Shown here: piece by piece, positions 21,931-34,232 of the stretch
How positions within the stretch are numbered: position 1 is the stretch's first letter
Layout: every line of letters starts with the position of its first letter
NCBI GenBank assembly: GCA_019044685.2
Contig: JAGTXX020000003.1
Coordinates: forward strand, 1,116,001 to 1,180,000
Source of the DNA: Nannochloris sp. 'desiccata'
Lineage: Eukaryota > Chlorophyta > Trebouxiophyceae > Chlorellales > Chlorellaceae
Length of the DNA stretch: 64,000 nucleotides
Direction: 5' to 3'
Notes under the pieces: generated by a model
The model's input: only the letters and a program-made list of their open reading frames with translations
Databases searched by the model: none
Told to the model about the DNA's origin: nothing
Position numbers and translations under genes: made by a program

Positions 21931-22364
21931 ACGGGGCGCTTTAATTTCTTGCTCAATTTCATATTAATACAGATTACTTGTCGAACTTTTACATCAGTAC
22001 GCTCTAGTTTTTGCTTATTTAATGATGAGTATTGTTGTACAAATTTGATGTAACTGATACCAAGTAATTATTTTCAAACAAACAAAGGGTGATGCCGTCG
22101 AGACTACTATCACGAGTCATTGTGGGCTGATAGAGGGAAATATCCTCTAAAACCAACACCTTTATTAATGGGCGCCAGTATTATATAATTTCAATATTTT
22201 TCAATCTACGATAGGCAATTTATTAAACCCACCTCTCCCAAGCAAGTTCCTTTTTCTGAACATCTCAACTGATCAATCCAAAGCTGGACATCGCAACTCT
22301 TTTCTTCTTGCTCGGCCTTTGGGCGAATGTAGCAGCCCTCATTGTCGCCAAAATCAAACCACTT
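21931..22364. other. Intergenic between unknown protein and RING gene
   Basis: It contains the 3' UTR of the unknown gene (TGTAA at 22049-22053) and the promoter of the RING gene. The RING frame stays open upstream of its first ATG to about 22308, so a 5' exon cannot be excluded. Nothing else is seen. Confidence 0.5.
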
Positions 22365-23105
22365 ATGGAGGAATGGATGAGGGTGCAGGGATATGATATG
22401 GATCAAAGCCTTGCTACAAACTTTCAAGCTCTCCTGGGAGCCACCTCTCGCCAACAGCAGCCCGGCCCAGCTGGTCCTCCTCCCGCTGGCCACTATGCAC
22501 CTTCCAGAATATATACAGAAGACCAGTTGCAATCTATGAGCATGGTAGAACTACGCAATGTCTTGCGGAGCTTGGGATTATCAAGTCTAGGCCCGCTTCC
22601 AAAATGGAAGCTGATTGCACACGCCCTTGGGAAACAACAGCAGCAACCACAACAACTTCTCTATACAGAAACTGAGCTGAAATCCTTGCCCTTTTTCGAG
22701 CTCGAAGAAATTGCACGCAACTTAAACATCCAAGACACGTCACTATGCTTACATTCAGAAATTGTAGAGCTTATTTTAGCAACCCAAATAAGTTTAAGAG
22801 ACTCCGCTTTGCTGCAACAAGCCTCGACCTCTACCACGACTACTCCCAGCAAAGATGACATAGCCCTTTCCAGTGTCCCTCCCCCCTCATCCCTTCCAAA
22901 GTCATCTCAGCGATCTGAAGGGATCAAAGATTGTGATTTGTGCTATGAACCAATGGGAGGGAATGCAACGAAAACAATGGCTGTACCTTCTTGTGGCCAT
23001 TTGTACTGCTACGATTGTTGGATGAAAGTTATCAAAAATCAAGGGAGGTGCCCTCAGTGTGCAAGAAAGGTAGCTGCCAAAGATATTACAAAAATTTACG
23101 TTTAG
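22365..23105 (+). CDS. RING-type E3 ubiquitin ligase with duplicated SAP-like motif
   Basis: The gene encodes 246 residues from the first ATG at 22365. The C-terminus is a C3HC4 RING finger: CDLCYEPM, then CGHLYCYDCW and CPQC, with spacing typical of E2-binding RINGs. Two related helical motifs precede it: YTEDQLQSMSMVELRNVLRS and, about 50 residues later, YTETELKSLPFFELEEIARN; both resemble the SAP/LEM-type helix-turn-helix and look like an internal duplication. Linkers are rich in Gln, Pro and Ser. The expected role is ubiquitin transfer to an unknown target. The TGTAA at 23292 is a likely poly(A) signal. It is convergent with ATR at 255 bp. Confidence 0.85.
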   Translation: MEEWMRVQGYDMDQSLATNFQALLGATSRQQQPGPAGPPPAGHYAPSRIYTEDQLQSMSMVELRNVLRSLGLSSLGPLPKWKLIAHALGKQQQQPQQLLYTETELKSLPFFELEEIARNLNIQDTSLCLHSEIVELILATQISLRDSALLQQASTSTTTTPSKDDIALSSVPPPSSLPKSSQRSEGIKDCDLCYEPMGGNATKTMAVPSCGHLYCYDCWMKVIKNQGRCPQCARKVAAKDITKIYV

Positions 23106-23360
23106 GAAAGAATTCATAGTGTGTTTTTTCAACCTGACTTTGTCGTCCACTCCCTTTTGATTTTCCTTTGTGTATTAACTTTAGTAGTTTAGGCAAGGGT
23201 TCCTTTATTCTTACAACATTTCCTTAGATATTGTATCACACTTTGATTAAATTAAATACCATTAATTAACTTATTTCCCTCTGCTTAAAATTGTAAATCT
23301 AAAATATTCATAGTTTTTCCCGCTCTCGACCCTAAACGACAATTGTTTATTGCTTCTTCA

Positions 23361-26300
23361 CTATTGGAAAGGAGCCCACCAGATATACATTCTGCTCAAA
23401 TTCTCCTTTGCAGTCGCTTCTACAATCAATCTGTGCACATGCCCTTCGACGCTCAACGGCATACAAGGCTTTGCACTTACTCCCAATAAAGTCCCTTTCA
23501 ACCGACCTTCAATTGTGGCCATCGCATCCTTTGCTTGTGGATTCTCAGCTTCTGCTACTCCTCCACTTGTACTAACAGCAATATTACGTAATTTCTTTTC
23601 ATCGCGTGCCCATTCGACTAAAGGATCGTGTACGAATGTGTCCATGACAGATAAAATAGTACCACAATGCTTACGCAATACACTAAGTGTCGTTTCACAA
23701 GATCTACGGAACACCCCTTCTACACCGGCGACACCAAAGCCATCAATGACATTTTGAGTTAGACGGAAGGGAACGACTTCAGGTAAAGCTAAAGTTAAAC
23801 CTTTATCAAAAAGACAGCCAAAATCAATTTGCATAGCGTCGCCGCTTTGCATGTCGAGCAGTACATTCTCTCCGTGACGATCTCCAAGGCCAGCAATGTG
23901 ACCTACCATGCACCAAACAGCGTAGGAACGAGTGTAATTTAATCTGGCATTGAGCCAAGCAGCAGGTTCTGCCCAGGTGGCTAAAAACCAGCGGTGGAAA
24001 GTAGGAGGGTAGGTGCGCACCATGTCTTCAAGCCAACCAATTAAAGCTGCTTTTCCTTTTGGATTAGCCCGATCATGTGTTGATTTTGCAAAATTTTGCA
24101 TTGCTTTAACCGCTTGAGAGCTTTCCGCTAAACTCGTAATACAGTGACGGAGTGGTTTTGTGTTGGGCACCCATTCTACAATGCCACAATCTTCAGTTAT
24201 TGGCACCACTGCAAAGCGTCGAATATACAAATTACGTCTTCTCGCAGCAGGTTCTTCTTCAAAAACGCGATTTATGACCCCTGCAGCTTCCATCATACGA
24301 CAATCTTTACGTAAATCGTCTTTTGGTTTTGCTAAAAAGGGGTATTCTCGACCATCAGAGCCTATTAAGACAATTCTTTTCGGCTTTTGGAGGGAGGCCA
24401 TGATTTCAATTTCATCTTTTAGCGCGGCAATGGTGATAGGGTCACCAAAGGGGCGCCAGCCACGGTCTGCAGCGGAGGTGTGGTTCATATTTTCAGGAGG
24501 TAGAGCTGGAGTTAGAGACGCCATTGTGGGGATCATCACTCGCAACGGCATTGTACGTACAAGCGTAGTTAAACCAAGATCTTTTCTCGCAGAAAGAACG
24601 CGTCTATTACTGGCAGGGTTGGAATGGCACAGCTTAATAAGCTGTTCACATAAAGCACCACTTTCAGTAAAAATAAAGCGTTCATTTTCAGTTTTCGCAG
24701 CTTTTTTGGCACTTGCAAGAATACCACTGGCTGCGCTACGACGAACTTGCACTCCAGATTTTGACACCGCTGCCATTTGCCAAAGCCCCTGTTGAGGGTA
24801 TTGCACCATCGTTTGAATAACGATATGCCGAGTAATAAACGCAACTTCGGTATTTTTATGGCAAATACGCGAAATAAGCTGGGGTAAAGAAATAAGCCAA
24901 CAATGGGAAGGAATCGATTTTGCAAAGTTTTCCATCATGTCTTTAATAGAAGCAACCACAACGCGATGATCGTAGGAATTATTTGGATTTGCGGCAGCCA
25001 TGGCTCCATAATCAAACCATAACGTCAGTAGGCGAGGTAAAGAACGGTAAATATGACGACTTCCGTACTGGACACTGCGTCCATAATTACGTAATACTTC
25101 AGGAAGAAAGGTCAAATGGTGACGATCTTCACCAAGCTTAATACGAGATTTACCGCCTAGACGGTCCAAACCACCAACACCTCCAGCAGAGATCCCGCCT
25201 CCTGAAGCTCCTTGCCTTGCACGGGCATCTTGCATCAGCTCATCGAGGTAACATGCATATTTAAAAAGGCCTGTTTCCCAGTTGTTTCGCAAGCTTAAGG
25301 CGTTTTCAAATAAGCTGGTGACGTCATCATGTGTTCCTTGACCTGTTTCTACAGTCCATTCAGCAAGACGTAAGACAACACGAGCGCGGTAGCGGTTTTT
25401 ATCAGCCTCAGAAATGAGATTGACAGCGTCTCCACCACCTGCAGCCAGTTGAGAATCTAGAATATGTAGCTCAGAGATAGCTCTATGCTGTTCTCCCTTG
25501 GCATACAGTAGCTCCAACCGTTCTAAACTCGCGCCAGGAACACCAACAGCAGCAGCTTCAAGCACAGCAGGCACAGCAGCGTCAAAATGACCAGTTGAGC
25601 GACACAGTTGTGCGTGTTGTAACCAGCACTTGCCCACATCATCCATTGCGCCAGAAAGCGCTGCAAGCTGACGACGAAGAGCTAATATAGGTACTTGCGT
25701 GGTCAACGAGGACTGAACTACAGCTAATCGATCATCCCAACGGAGGGTACGGCGTCTTTCTTTCGGGCCGCTTGCCATCACCGCCGCTGCGTCAGCAACT
25801 TCCTGCAACATGTGAAGCTTCACTAAATGGGAATAGGCTCTAGAATACGACTCCATTGCAGCAGCAGACAGTGGGCCCATGACTTCAGCACGTGCTGCAT
25901 CCAGTTCAGCAGCTAAAGCTGACGTGGCAGAAGAAGAGTTGCTTCCATTGCTACATTTAGCTTTCGCGGCGGCAGTTCTAAGAAGCAAACCGATCCGTGC
26001 TTCCCATCGCTCGTCTGGATTTAAAGCTGAGAATCCACTTTCTACGTTTTCTAAATATCTATTCAGCTGTTGCCATCGGCCAAGTCTCCAGGCAGCGGCA
26101 GAACCCATCGCAGCAAGCCGAGGCGCTTCCACCTCAGCGGTTGCACTGGTACCCCCACCACCACTACTTGTACTGCCTAATAACGACGTCATGCCCTCAA
26201 CTTGAGCTAAAAGACCTTGCCAATGACCCATTTGTAGCAAACAGTTAAGATATCCACGTTGAGAAACACTCCAAAGTTCCTCTGCTGCCCTAGTACTTGC

Positions 26301-29300
26301 CTCGCAAGCACCGTCACCGTGACGATCGCCACCAGTTGCCATTGGCCACTCTTGCCTCGCTAAATCGCGTTCATACAGAGTTAATGCTTCTCCCCAGGAT
26401 CCTGCCTTTTCAGCAGCAAGACGCTGATCTTCCGGACGAGGTCCACCTTGGCGCAGCTTCATTAATCCTTCGAGTCCATCTGGCTCTTCTAATTTTGAAT
26501 AAATTTCAAGCAAGAATGTAACTTCGCCATCACCATACGAAGGCAAGGCTCTGGGCCCAGCAGGGTTGGCACCATGTCCTCTCGTAGCTCTCAAATAGGT
26601 TTCATAATGAAGAAGCGCACGGGCATGTGCACCACATGCAGCTGCTGCGCGTGCTACTGTATTTTTAGGAATCGCATTTAAGAAAGTGGAGACTTTTGGC
26701 CACTCGCTGACAGCAAAGGCTGCCGTGCAGGCGTTAACAGTCGAAGTATCTGCAGTGCCTGCTGAAGAACCGGACGAGTTTTGATAGGAAGGGCCACAAT
26801 AAGAGGTTTTCGCTTCTTCATACCACCGTTGTAGCACGTCTAATAACGTAAAGACTGCTTGCATACACAACACGCTATCTCTCGAGGAACCTTCCGACTG
26901 CAAAACAGTGAGAACCTCTGCAGTGACGTCGTTCAAAGCATCACGACCGCCTCTGCATACTGCTATTTGTACACAGTAGGGAGCGATAAACATAGCGGTA
27001 GGGATATCGTGACGAAGAACGGGTTTGATTGCCTGCAACAAGGGGAGGTAGTCGCCTGCCCGGGAGAAAGATAAAAAGAAACAAGAAAATATATAATTAG
27101 ATTTTTAGCATCTTTCTAACCTAATCTATACCAATAGTAGTAAATAAAGTAACTAATATCATTATTCAAAAAAATATCTAGCGTACCAGATACGTGTGTA
27201 TCGATCAATTGCGTTAGCCACAATGACAACCATCTGCGGTACAATAGTCCATGTCCTGCATTCTGTCTGAATATGACCCCTTGTACTTTCTTCCCAGTCG
27301 CCTTGTACGCATATTTAGAATCCAAGTACGGACGGACAATAGCTTGCACCTCAACTGGTAATAAAGTAAACAGCAAGTTTGAATCAGGGGCTCCAAGTTG
27401 TGGGGTAGTTGAGCGATGCCTGTGTTGTTGTTGTTGATGTTGTTGAGCAGTCTTGCCAGGGGTCTTCCTGCCACTCCCCTGGCCCTTTTTTCTTGCAATA
27501 TTCTCAGCTTCTGCAATCTCTAGTCGACGATGATTCAAGATTCGCAGCTCTTCACTTCTCGCGTGGCTTCTCAAAACTTCCTGAATAGCGAGTGTTGTCG
27601 AATCCAAAGTTTGCAAATTTGGCGCAGTTTTCAATAACCTTACCAAATGCTTGGTAACGAGATCAATAGCAAGCTGAGCTTCTGTAGAACACCGTTTCGC
27701 AGGATCTTGAGGGTCGAGCTTGACTCTAGAAGGATCAATAGCACCAAGCATGCCGAGGCATTCAGCGCACGCTTGCTGAGCTGCCAAGCTGGCAGCAGAG
27801 TTGGCGCCAGGCTCTGCTGACTTTAGTAGAGCACTTAACAATCTCATCTCCAAATTAGGATCATTTTTGAGGTTGATTAACCAGGTTCTTTGGGAAGAAA
27901 GCACTTCACGAAGTTCCTGTAAGGCCGTGCTACGCACGCTGAGCGCCTCGTCACCTAAACTTTCTAATAACAGCTCCACGTGTTGGTGTGTGGTTAAACT
28001 GCCTCGAGCTTCTTGTAGCATTGTATTAATATGCCTTAGTTCAAGTAAACGTTGAGGTAACGGTGGCATAGAGCGGATCTTATCAGGAAAGTGAGAGCGA
28101 CAAGAGGTGATTAATTCTTCAATCACTCGTGCTGCTGCTGCACCTACGTGACCTCCTTCTTGCAGCCCTTCCAACAGCGTAACGACTACTTGATTAACAA
28201 TCCCACCCAATTGGACTGGAGCTTCAGTAGAGAGCGATTTGACTAAGAGTTGCCAGCCTACGAGGCCTTGAAGTTTAATTTCTCGGTGATTTCCTGGTCG
28301 AACAGCTGCGCCCAGAAGAACCATGAATTGAGGAAGAAAACGACCTACAAACGGTCCTGTAAGTCGTACAAGTACCAGAATACGACGTAATACATTCAAC
28401 GTAACCTGTATTTCACCATAATTAATTTGTTTATGGAGGTCACTTCCTTCTTGCTGACCAGCAGCCGCAGAGGTAGCAGCAACAATCTGAGCTTGGGTAG
28501 CTAAACGTCTCTCCAATTCATCTCCAAACTCTTTGAGCATTCGAGTCACGTGATCGCCTTCTGCTAAGAATTCAGAAGTATCAATTTTCACATTTTCATT
28601 TTCACCGCTCCCACCGGCTGTGGTAGAGGCAAGCAAAGCCAACATTTTAGAAGTATGAAGAACAGCCTCTTCAGGCAACATTGCACCCTCACTACTACTA
28701 CTGCCGTGAGAAAAGAGATGGGCTGATAAATCACCACTACCGCCACTAGCAAGAGCATTAGTATCGCCACCACCGGCACCGCTACTGCTGCTGCTCCCCC
28801 ATTCATGTGCTGCGCCAGTTTGTGCAACCATTTCAGTCACAGTTCTGGGTAAAATCGCTCTTGCAAGGAGAATAAAGTCCTGCCCTGTCATTTCTTCAGT
28901 TAGGGGGATGAGATCGTCCATACCAGGGCTGCCGTGCATGAGTGAAGCGGCCAAAGCATGATGGCCATGGTCGAGTAACATCCGTTGCACCGAGATTCCA
29001 CCTTGCTCCGCGAGAGATTCTAAAGCGACACGATCGCGTTTCGCACAGAATTGAGGCAGCACCCGTGGAAGAACAGCCAAAGCGAGGGCTTTGGGGGAGA
29101 GATTAATAAGGTCGGCGAGTTCATGCAGGAGCTCTGATTTGTGTGGGAGTTGTCTGCCAACGTGTTCTACAAGACGAGGAGTGGAGAAGATGAGCTCCTT
29201 GACACTGCATTTCTTTGCAGCAGCGGTACCTGTATATGAAAGAAGAAGAAGAAAAAAAGGGGAAGAGAGAGAAGATTTAGAACTTGGAAAAAAAGTGAAG

Positions 29301-32300
29301 GATAGAAATTTGCTTTTGGGGTTTAGGGCCTTCGTCTTACCTCTCAGGCATTCAGCAGCTGTGGCAGATACAGCGACATCCTTTTGTTCTAAAGCAAGCA
29401 CGAGAATTGCGAGTGTCAACATACGAGCAGCAGAAGATCGCATACTCCATCCCACATGCCCAACAAGCTGGATAATATCCTCAGCCTTGCTTGCATTCTC
29501 TGCAGCGCCTTGTAGCTGTGTCTTCAGCGCGACGATAACCTCTTGCTCAATTTTATCCGCAGCAGAACGACGCTCCCGTGCATGCATAGGATGAGCACCG
29601 TCGTAATGAAAGGTTAGCAGCAGCTGTGGAGTTGCCAGAAGAGGGGCTTTGCGGAGGACAGCAGCCCGCACAGCAGCATCTCTCGAGCCAGATTGAGTAA
29701 TCAACCACTGTGCAATCCGTTTACTCTGCTCGGCGTCACTTAAGGGGGCATATTCGAGGTAAATAGAGACTACATCAACGAGACAGGACCCGCCTTCGGA
29801 AGATGCAAGCACCGCCGCCGCCCCTGTGTCCATGGAGCAAAGGGTGTCAAGAATTGGACGGAGAAAATCACAGACAGCAGGGGTTAGATGCTCACGTGTA
29901 GAAGTAACAGTGGTACCCTTGGAATAGAGATCAGTATAAGTAGGAACGGGTTGACCAGATAATGCGGCATCAACTACGTGAAGAACGATTTCTGAAGAGA
30001 CAGCGGTGGCAGCAGCAGCAGCGGTTGAGGTAGAAAGAGAAGTGGTATTACTAGAGGCAGTATGTTTGGTTGTAGCTAGTACTGCCATGATATGCAAGCT
30101 GCAAATTAAAGCACCAATAACTTCAGGGTCCTGAGATTTCGCCATACGGAGAAGAAGGCCTTTAAACGGATTGGATACTAGAGGGACCACAGCGGGCTGC
30201 TGCTGTTTATTATTTTTGCTTTTCATCTTCGTACTACCCCCACCACCTACTGTTGCACTAGCTGCTGCCAAATAAGCAGCTACAGGAAGCAATGCAGCAC
30301 GGGTAACCTGCGTTCCTGCTTGTTTGCCTCGTGCCGCTTCGAATATATCTACAAAGGCGCCATTAATGCGCTTTAAATCCTTCACACCGAGGTGAGCACC
30401 AAGCACGGCTGCACCAAGCGCCTGCGCCGCTCCTACATTTTCGCCTCTAACACACGCCAATAATGCTGTACTAATACCTTCATAACTAGCAATCAAGCTT
30501 TCATAACTACCAGCAGAAGCCTCTGCCGTCGAGTGTAGACCAGCAGCAGCAGAAGAAGAAGAGCTAGGAAGGGAGCTGTAGACAGTTGCTTGCATTCCTG
30601 AAGAGAGCAATTTCAAGCCACTTTGCAGCTGTTCTTCAGACAACCCTCTCCCGCCAAACTGAAGCGCACCCCATCCAGACCACGCTTTGACCGTGTTTGT
30701 AGCTAGAGTGGCAATAAATGTAGGGAAAATAGGGGCTAACGACTGGCAAAGGTCGCCTAGCGTATCTACAGCGATAGTGATATGGTCTGCCTCTGCTGTC
30801 GTTGCCATGGTAGAGAGGGAAGTACAACTAGCTTTGAGATTATAGACCACAGCACGCACAGCACCCGTTACAGCAGCAAGACCTTGTGGAACCATGGTAT
30901 CAACATCCATAGCAGCTGCTGGTTCTTGTTCTTCAGATTCTGTTTGGGCAACAGCACGTCTCCGCTTCGCAGAGGAAGGCGCTCTACTGCCCTCAACGCC
31001 GTTACCGTCACCGGCTCGGATATTGTACTCTTGCCTTAATCCATGCTGGTGTTGTTGTTGAGCTGGATCAGCAGCGTGTATAGCTATTTCAAGAGCTTGT
31101 TGTATTTGTCCAGGATCAAATGTACTGAAATACAAGTATGCAGCTTCAAGGAGTGCTTTTCTAGTTGTCAGAGGACATTGGCTCAGCATGCTCAGCATAT
31201 TTGCATTTCTTTCGAGCAAATACATATCTCTAGAAACCAGCTCTACAACAAGATCAAGTAATCTTCCACGATCCGTCGGACTGCTGACAAACGTTGCTGC
31301 AGAAAGGGCTAGTTGAACTACATCTTGAGCTTCTCCTCCAGCACCGCTGCTACTTGAGATCGTGTCGGCCAGCGTATGTAGCAGCGCAGTCAACCTCCAG
31401 CTAAACTCCTTGATATCACCCGCATCGCCACATGCCACAAGATTACCAGGTGCAGCGTTGATAAGCGACCGTAGCCTCTCCGACAGCCTTAGAAGCACAA
31501 AAGGAACCTGGCCGTGAGCTTTAATCACAGCAGTAATTAATTGCATTGAGGCCGCTTGTAACGCCACACTTGAGGATGATAATAAACAGCACGCGCTATT
31601 CAATACACCAAGTGGTAAAAGGAGAGATGAGAGCTGTGGGCGAGGGGCCATTGCTTCTGATATAGACTTTAAAGTAGCTTGTAGCAGCTGTTCACAAGAC
31701 CGGCAGTTCGAGAGGGGAAGTTGAATAGGAGAATGACGACTATCTGCCCCATGGATGGATGCTACCGTACATCGTACAGCAGCAGAGTTGGTAGGGTCGA
31801 GACTTAGCGCAATAGCAGCTGAGTATGCATCTGAAAATGTAAAAAAAGATTGGAAAGTATGTTGAAAAATAACATGGATCAATGGCAGGAGGAGAAAGCT
31901 GCAGAAGTACCAATTCATCAGGTCTGGTGCCATTGATGTGGAATAATTTAATCCTACCTGTAAATAGTCCACATAAGGTCTCCAATAACGATATGAACTG
32001 CTCATGTTCACTCTCTGCAATTCTCAATAGAACCCGCCCTATGGCGTCAACCAAGTCATTCCAAGTACTACCACTAAGAGGCCTTACCAGCACAGGGAGG
32101 AGCTTTTCTAATATCTCTAATAGCAGAGAGTTTGAATCTCCAGAAAGCCATTGTGGCACCTTTTCCAAGGTGAGCTTGAGCAGTTGGAGGACGGCAGCAA
32201 GTTCACGGGAACTAGAGAGCTGGACTTGGGAGGTGACTCCTACATCTAGAAGACGGAGGAGTGCCGAACGCAGCTTTGTACGGAGCTCTGTGTGCTGGCT

Positions 32301-32417
32301 GGGAGTGCCACTATCCTCGCCTTGAGCCAGAATGTCTCCGATCTGCTGCACCAAATGAGTCAAATTATTCCGCCCAGAATTGGCACCTCTAGGGGCAGAG
32401 GTCCCGGCCGTCTGCAT
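23361..32417 (-). CDS. ATR: ATR checkpoint kinase (PIKK family)
   Basis: Four exons, 31958-32417, 29341-31830, 27187-29229 and 23361-27055, join in frame to 2895 residues. Introns are 127, 111 and 131 bp, all GT-AG; the second is 37 codons long without a stop. The N-terminal two thirds are HEAT-repeat solenoid with a UME-like region. The FAT domain begins around PYLDSKYAYK and continues across the third intron through YLPLLQAIKP. The PI3K-like kinase domain contains KPKRIVLIGSDG, PFLAKPKDDLRKDCRMMEA, EWVPNT, the catalytic GLGDRHGENVLLD and the DFG equivalent IDFGCLFDKG near residue 2740. The protein ends in a FATC segment (MYIWWAPFQ) where the common Gly is Trp. With ATRIP it senses RPA-coated single-stranded DNA and arrests the cell cycle. 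Confidence 0.95.
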
Positions 32418-32748
32418 GGCTTCTATATATAAATTCGACGGAGCTATCTATATGGTGAAGGCATGGTGTCAAAGGAAGTGAAATCAACGAACTCTTATTG
32501 TCGTTGCAATTGCTAGTTAACGAAAGCGATCAAGCTTAATAAAAGGCACTTATTCGGCCTGTTCGCTGCTATTCTAAGGTTTTCAAATACTGATCAAGTT
32601 GTTAATAGCAATTATTATCCTTGCAATTGGAGATTTTCCACGTACTTGAGTGCATAAGATAGTGTGAAATGCATGCTGGCTGTTCTGGCTGCTGCCGAGC
32701 TCCGTTAACTGATTGCATTTTTCCAACTGAACCAGTTATTTGATCGCA
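32418..32748. promoter_or_regulatory. Divergent promoter region, ATR / TyrRS
   Basis: These 331 bp separate head-to-head start codons. A TATATATA-like stretch lies only about 10-20 bp from the ATR start, too close for a normal TATA box. No other clear element is visible. Confidence 0.45.
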
Positions 32749-34100
32749 ATGTCACAACCTGAAGAAAACGGCGCAGCAGCGCCAGAGGCCAATGCGGCCG
32801 CAGTGGACGCAGTTACTTATGACATGTCTGAATTGATGCTCAAGGACGAGTAAGTATTAAATCTTTGCTGTTTACTATGCGCAATGATGATTTCATGGTA
32901 GCTGCAAAGTGGTCATTGAATTGATACGGTTTCTGCGAAGTTTGCCATGCATTTTCTTCTATTTTATTTTTCCCAATCAATCAATCAATCAACTCCCGAC
33001 GACGCACCATCCTTCTAAACTTCCTCCCCTCCCCCCCCTTCTGCAGGCTCACTTTGGAAGAAAAGTTTGCTCTCTGCCGCAGCGTCGGTGAAGAATGCAT
33101 TCAAGAAGCTGAGCTTATGAGACTCCTTGAAAAGAAACCAAGTCCTGTTGCGTATGACGGCTTTGAACCCTCAGGCCGAATGCACATTGCCCAAGGCGTA
33201 TTAAAAGCTCTCAACGTAAACAAACTCACAAAATCCGGCGTCACGTTCCGCTTTTGGGTAGCAGATTGGTTTGCCCAGTTAAATAACAAAATGGGTGGAG
33301 ATTTAAAGAAAATTCAGACTGTCGGTAAATATTTAGTTGAAATTTGGAAAGCCATAGGTATGGATATGTCCAAAGTGGAGTTTTTATACGCTTCTGAAGA
33401 GATTAACAAACGCCCTGATGAGTATTGGACTCTTGTGATGGACGTTGCACGTAGAAATAATTTGAAACGTATCGTCAGATGTTCCCAAATCATGGGTCGA
33501 AATGAGACGGATGACTTGTCCGCCGCTCAAATTTTTTATCCTTGCATGCAATGCGCTGATATCTTCTTTTTAAAGGCAGATATTTGCCAACTGGGCATGG
33601 ATCAACGTAAAGTTAACATGCTTGCGCGTGAATATGCCGATGATTGCAAACCAAAAAAGCTAAAACCAATCATATTAAGTCATCCGATGTTGCCGGGATT
33701 ACTCCAGGGTCAAGAAAAAATGTCAAAAAGTGACCCTAATTCTGCGATTTTCATGGAAGATACCGAACAAGAAGTAAAAACAAAGATTAAAAAGGCGTTC
33801 TGTCCACCTGAAGTGGTCGAAGGTAACCCGTGTTTGTCGTATGTACAGCATATTGTACTGCCTTGGTGCAAAACTTTTGACATTGAGCGCCCTGAGGATC
33901 ATGGTGGCAATAAATCGTATACAGAATTTGAGAGTTTAAAGGCAGATTATGAGAGTGGAGCGTTACACCCTGGTGATTTGAAGCCTGCCTTGGCACGGCA
34001 TTTAAATCAGATTTTGCAACCGGTGAGAGATCATTTCGAACACAATGATGAAGCAAAGGCGCTGTTGAAGCAAGTTAAGAGCTACAAAGTGACAAAGTAA
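32749..34100 (+). CDS. Tyrosyl-tRNA synthetase, eukaryotic cytosolic type
   Basis: Two exons, 32749-32849 and 33047-34100, encode 384 residues. The 197-bp intron (GA|GTAAGT, CTGCAG|GC) rejoins DE to LTLEEKFALCRSVGEE. It is a class I synthetase: the HIGH-like signature is PSGRMHIAQG (~75) and the KMSKS loop is EKMSKSDPN (~257). Text such as VDFLYASEEI-like EFLYASEEINKRPDEYW matches archaeal/eukaryotic TyrRS. The alanine-rich N-terminal ~25 residues look disordered. There is no C-terminal EMAPII-like domain as in animal TyrRS, so the length agrees with plant and yeast-type enzymes. It charges tRNA-Tyr in the cytosol. Confidence 0.95.
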
Positions 34101-34232
34101 AGATGTAAAGGGGAAGTTTTAGTTATTTGTTCGTATTTGTGGTTTGCCTGCTGGTGGGATTACTCGATTGATGTAAGGAAACAAACCATTTTTACACACA
34201 TTATTGAATTTTATTTGAGAAACTTGGAAGAT

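Noticed and set aside
29091..29594. 167-codon plus-strand frame inside ATR
   Set aside because: Antisense shadow of an ATR exon and intron.
31740..32417. Separate 225-residue gene upstream of the large ATR frame
   Set aside because: Its frame ends by reading into a 127-bp intron; splicing at 31957/31831 joins it in frame to ATR, so it is ATR exon 1.
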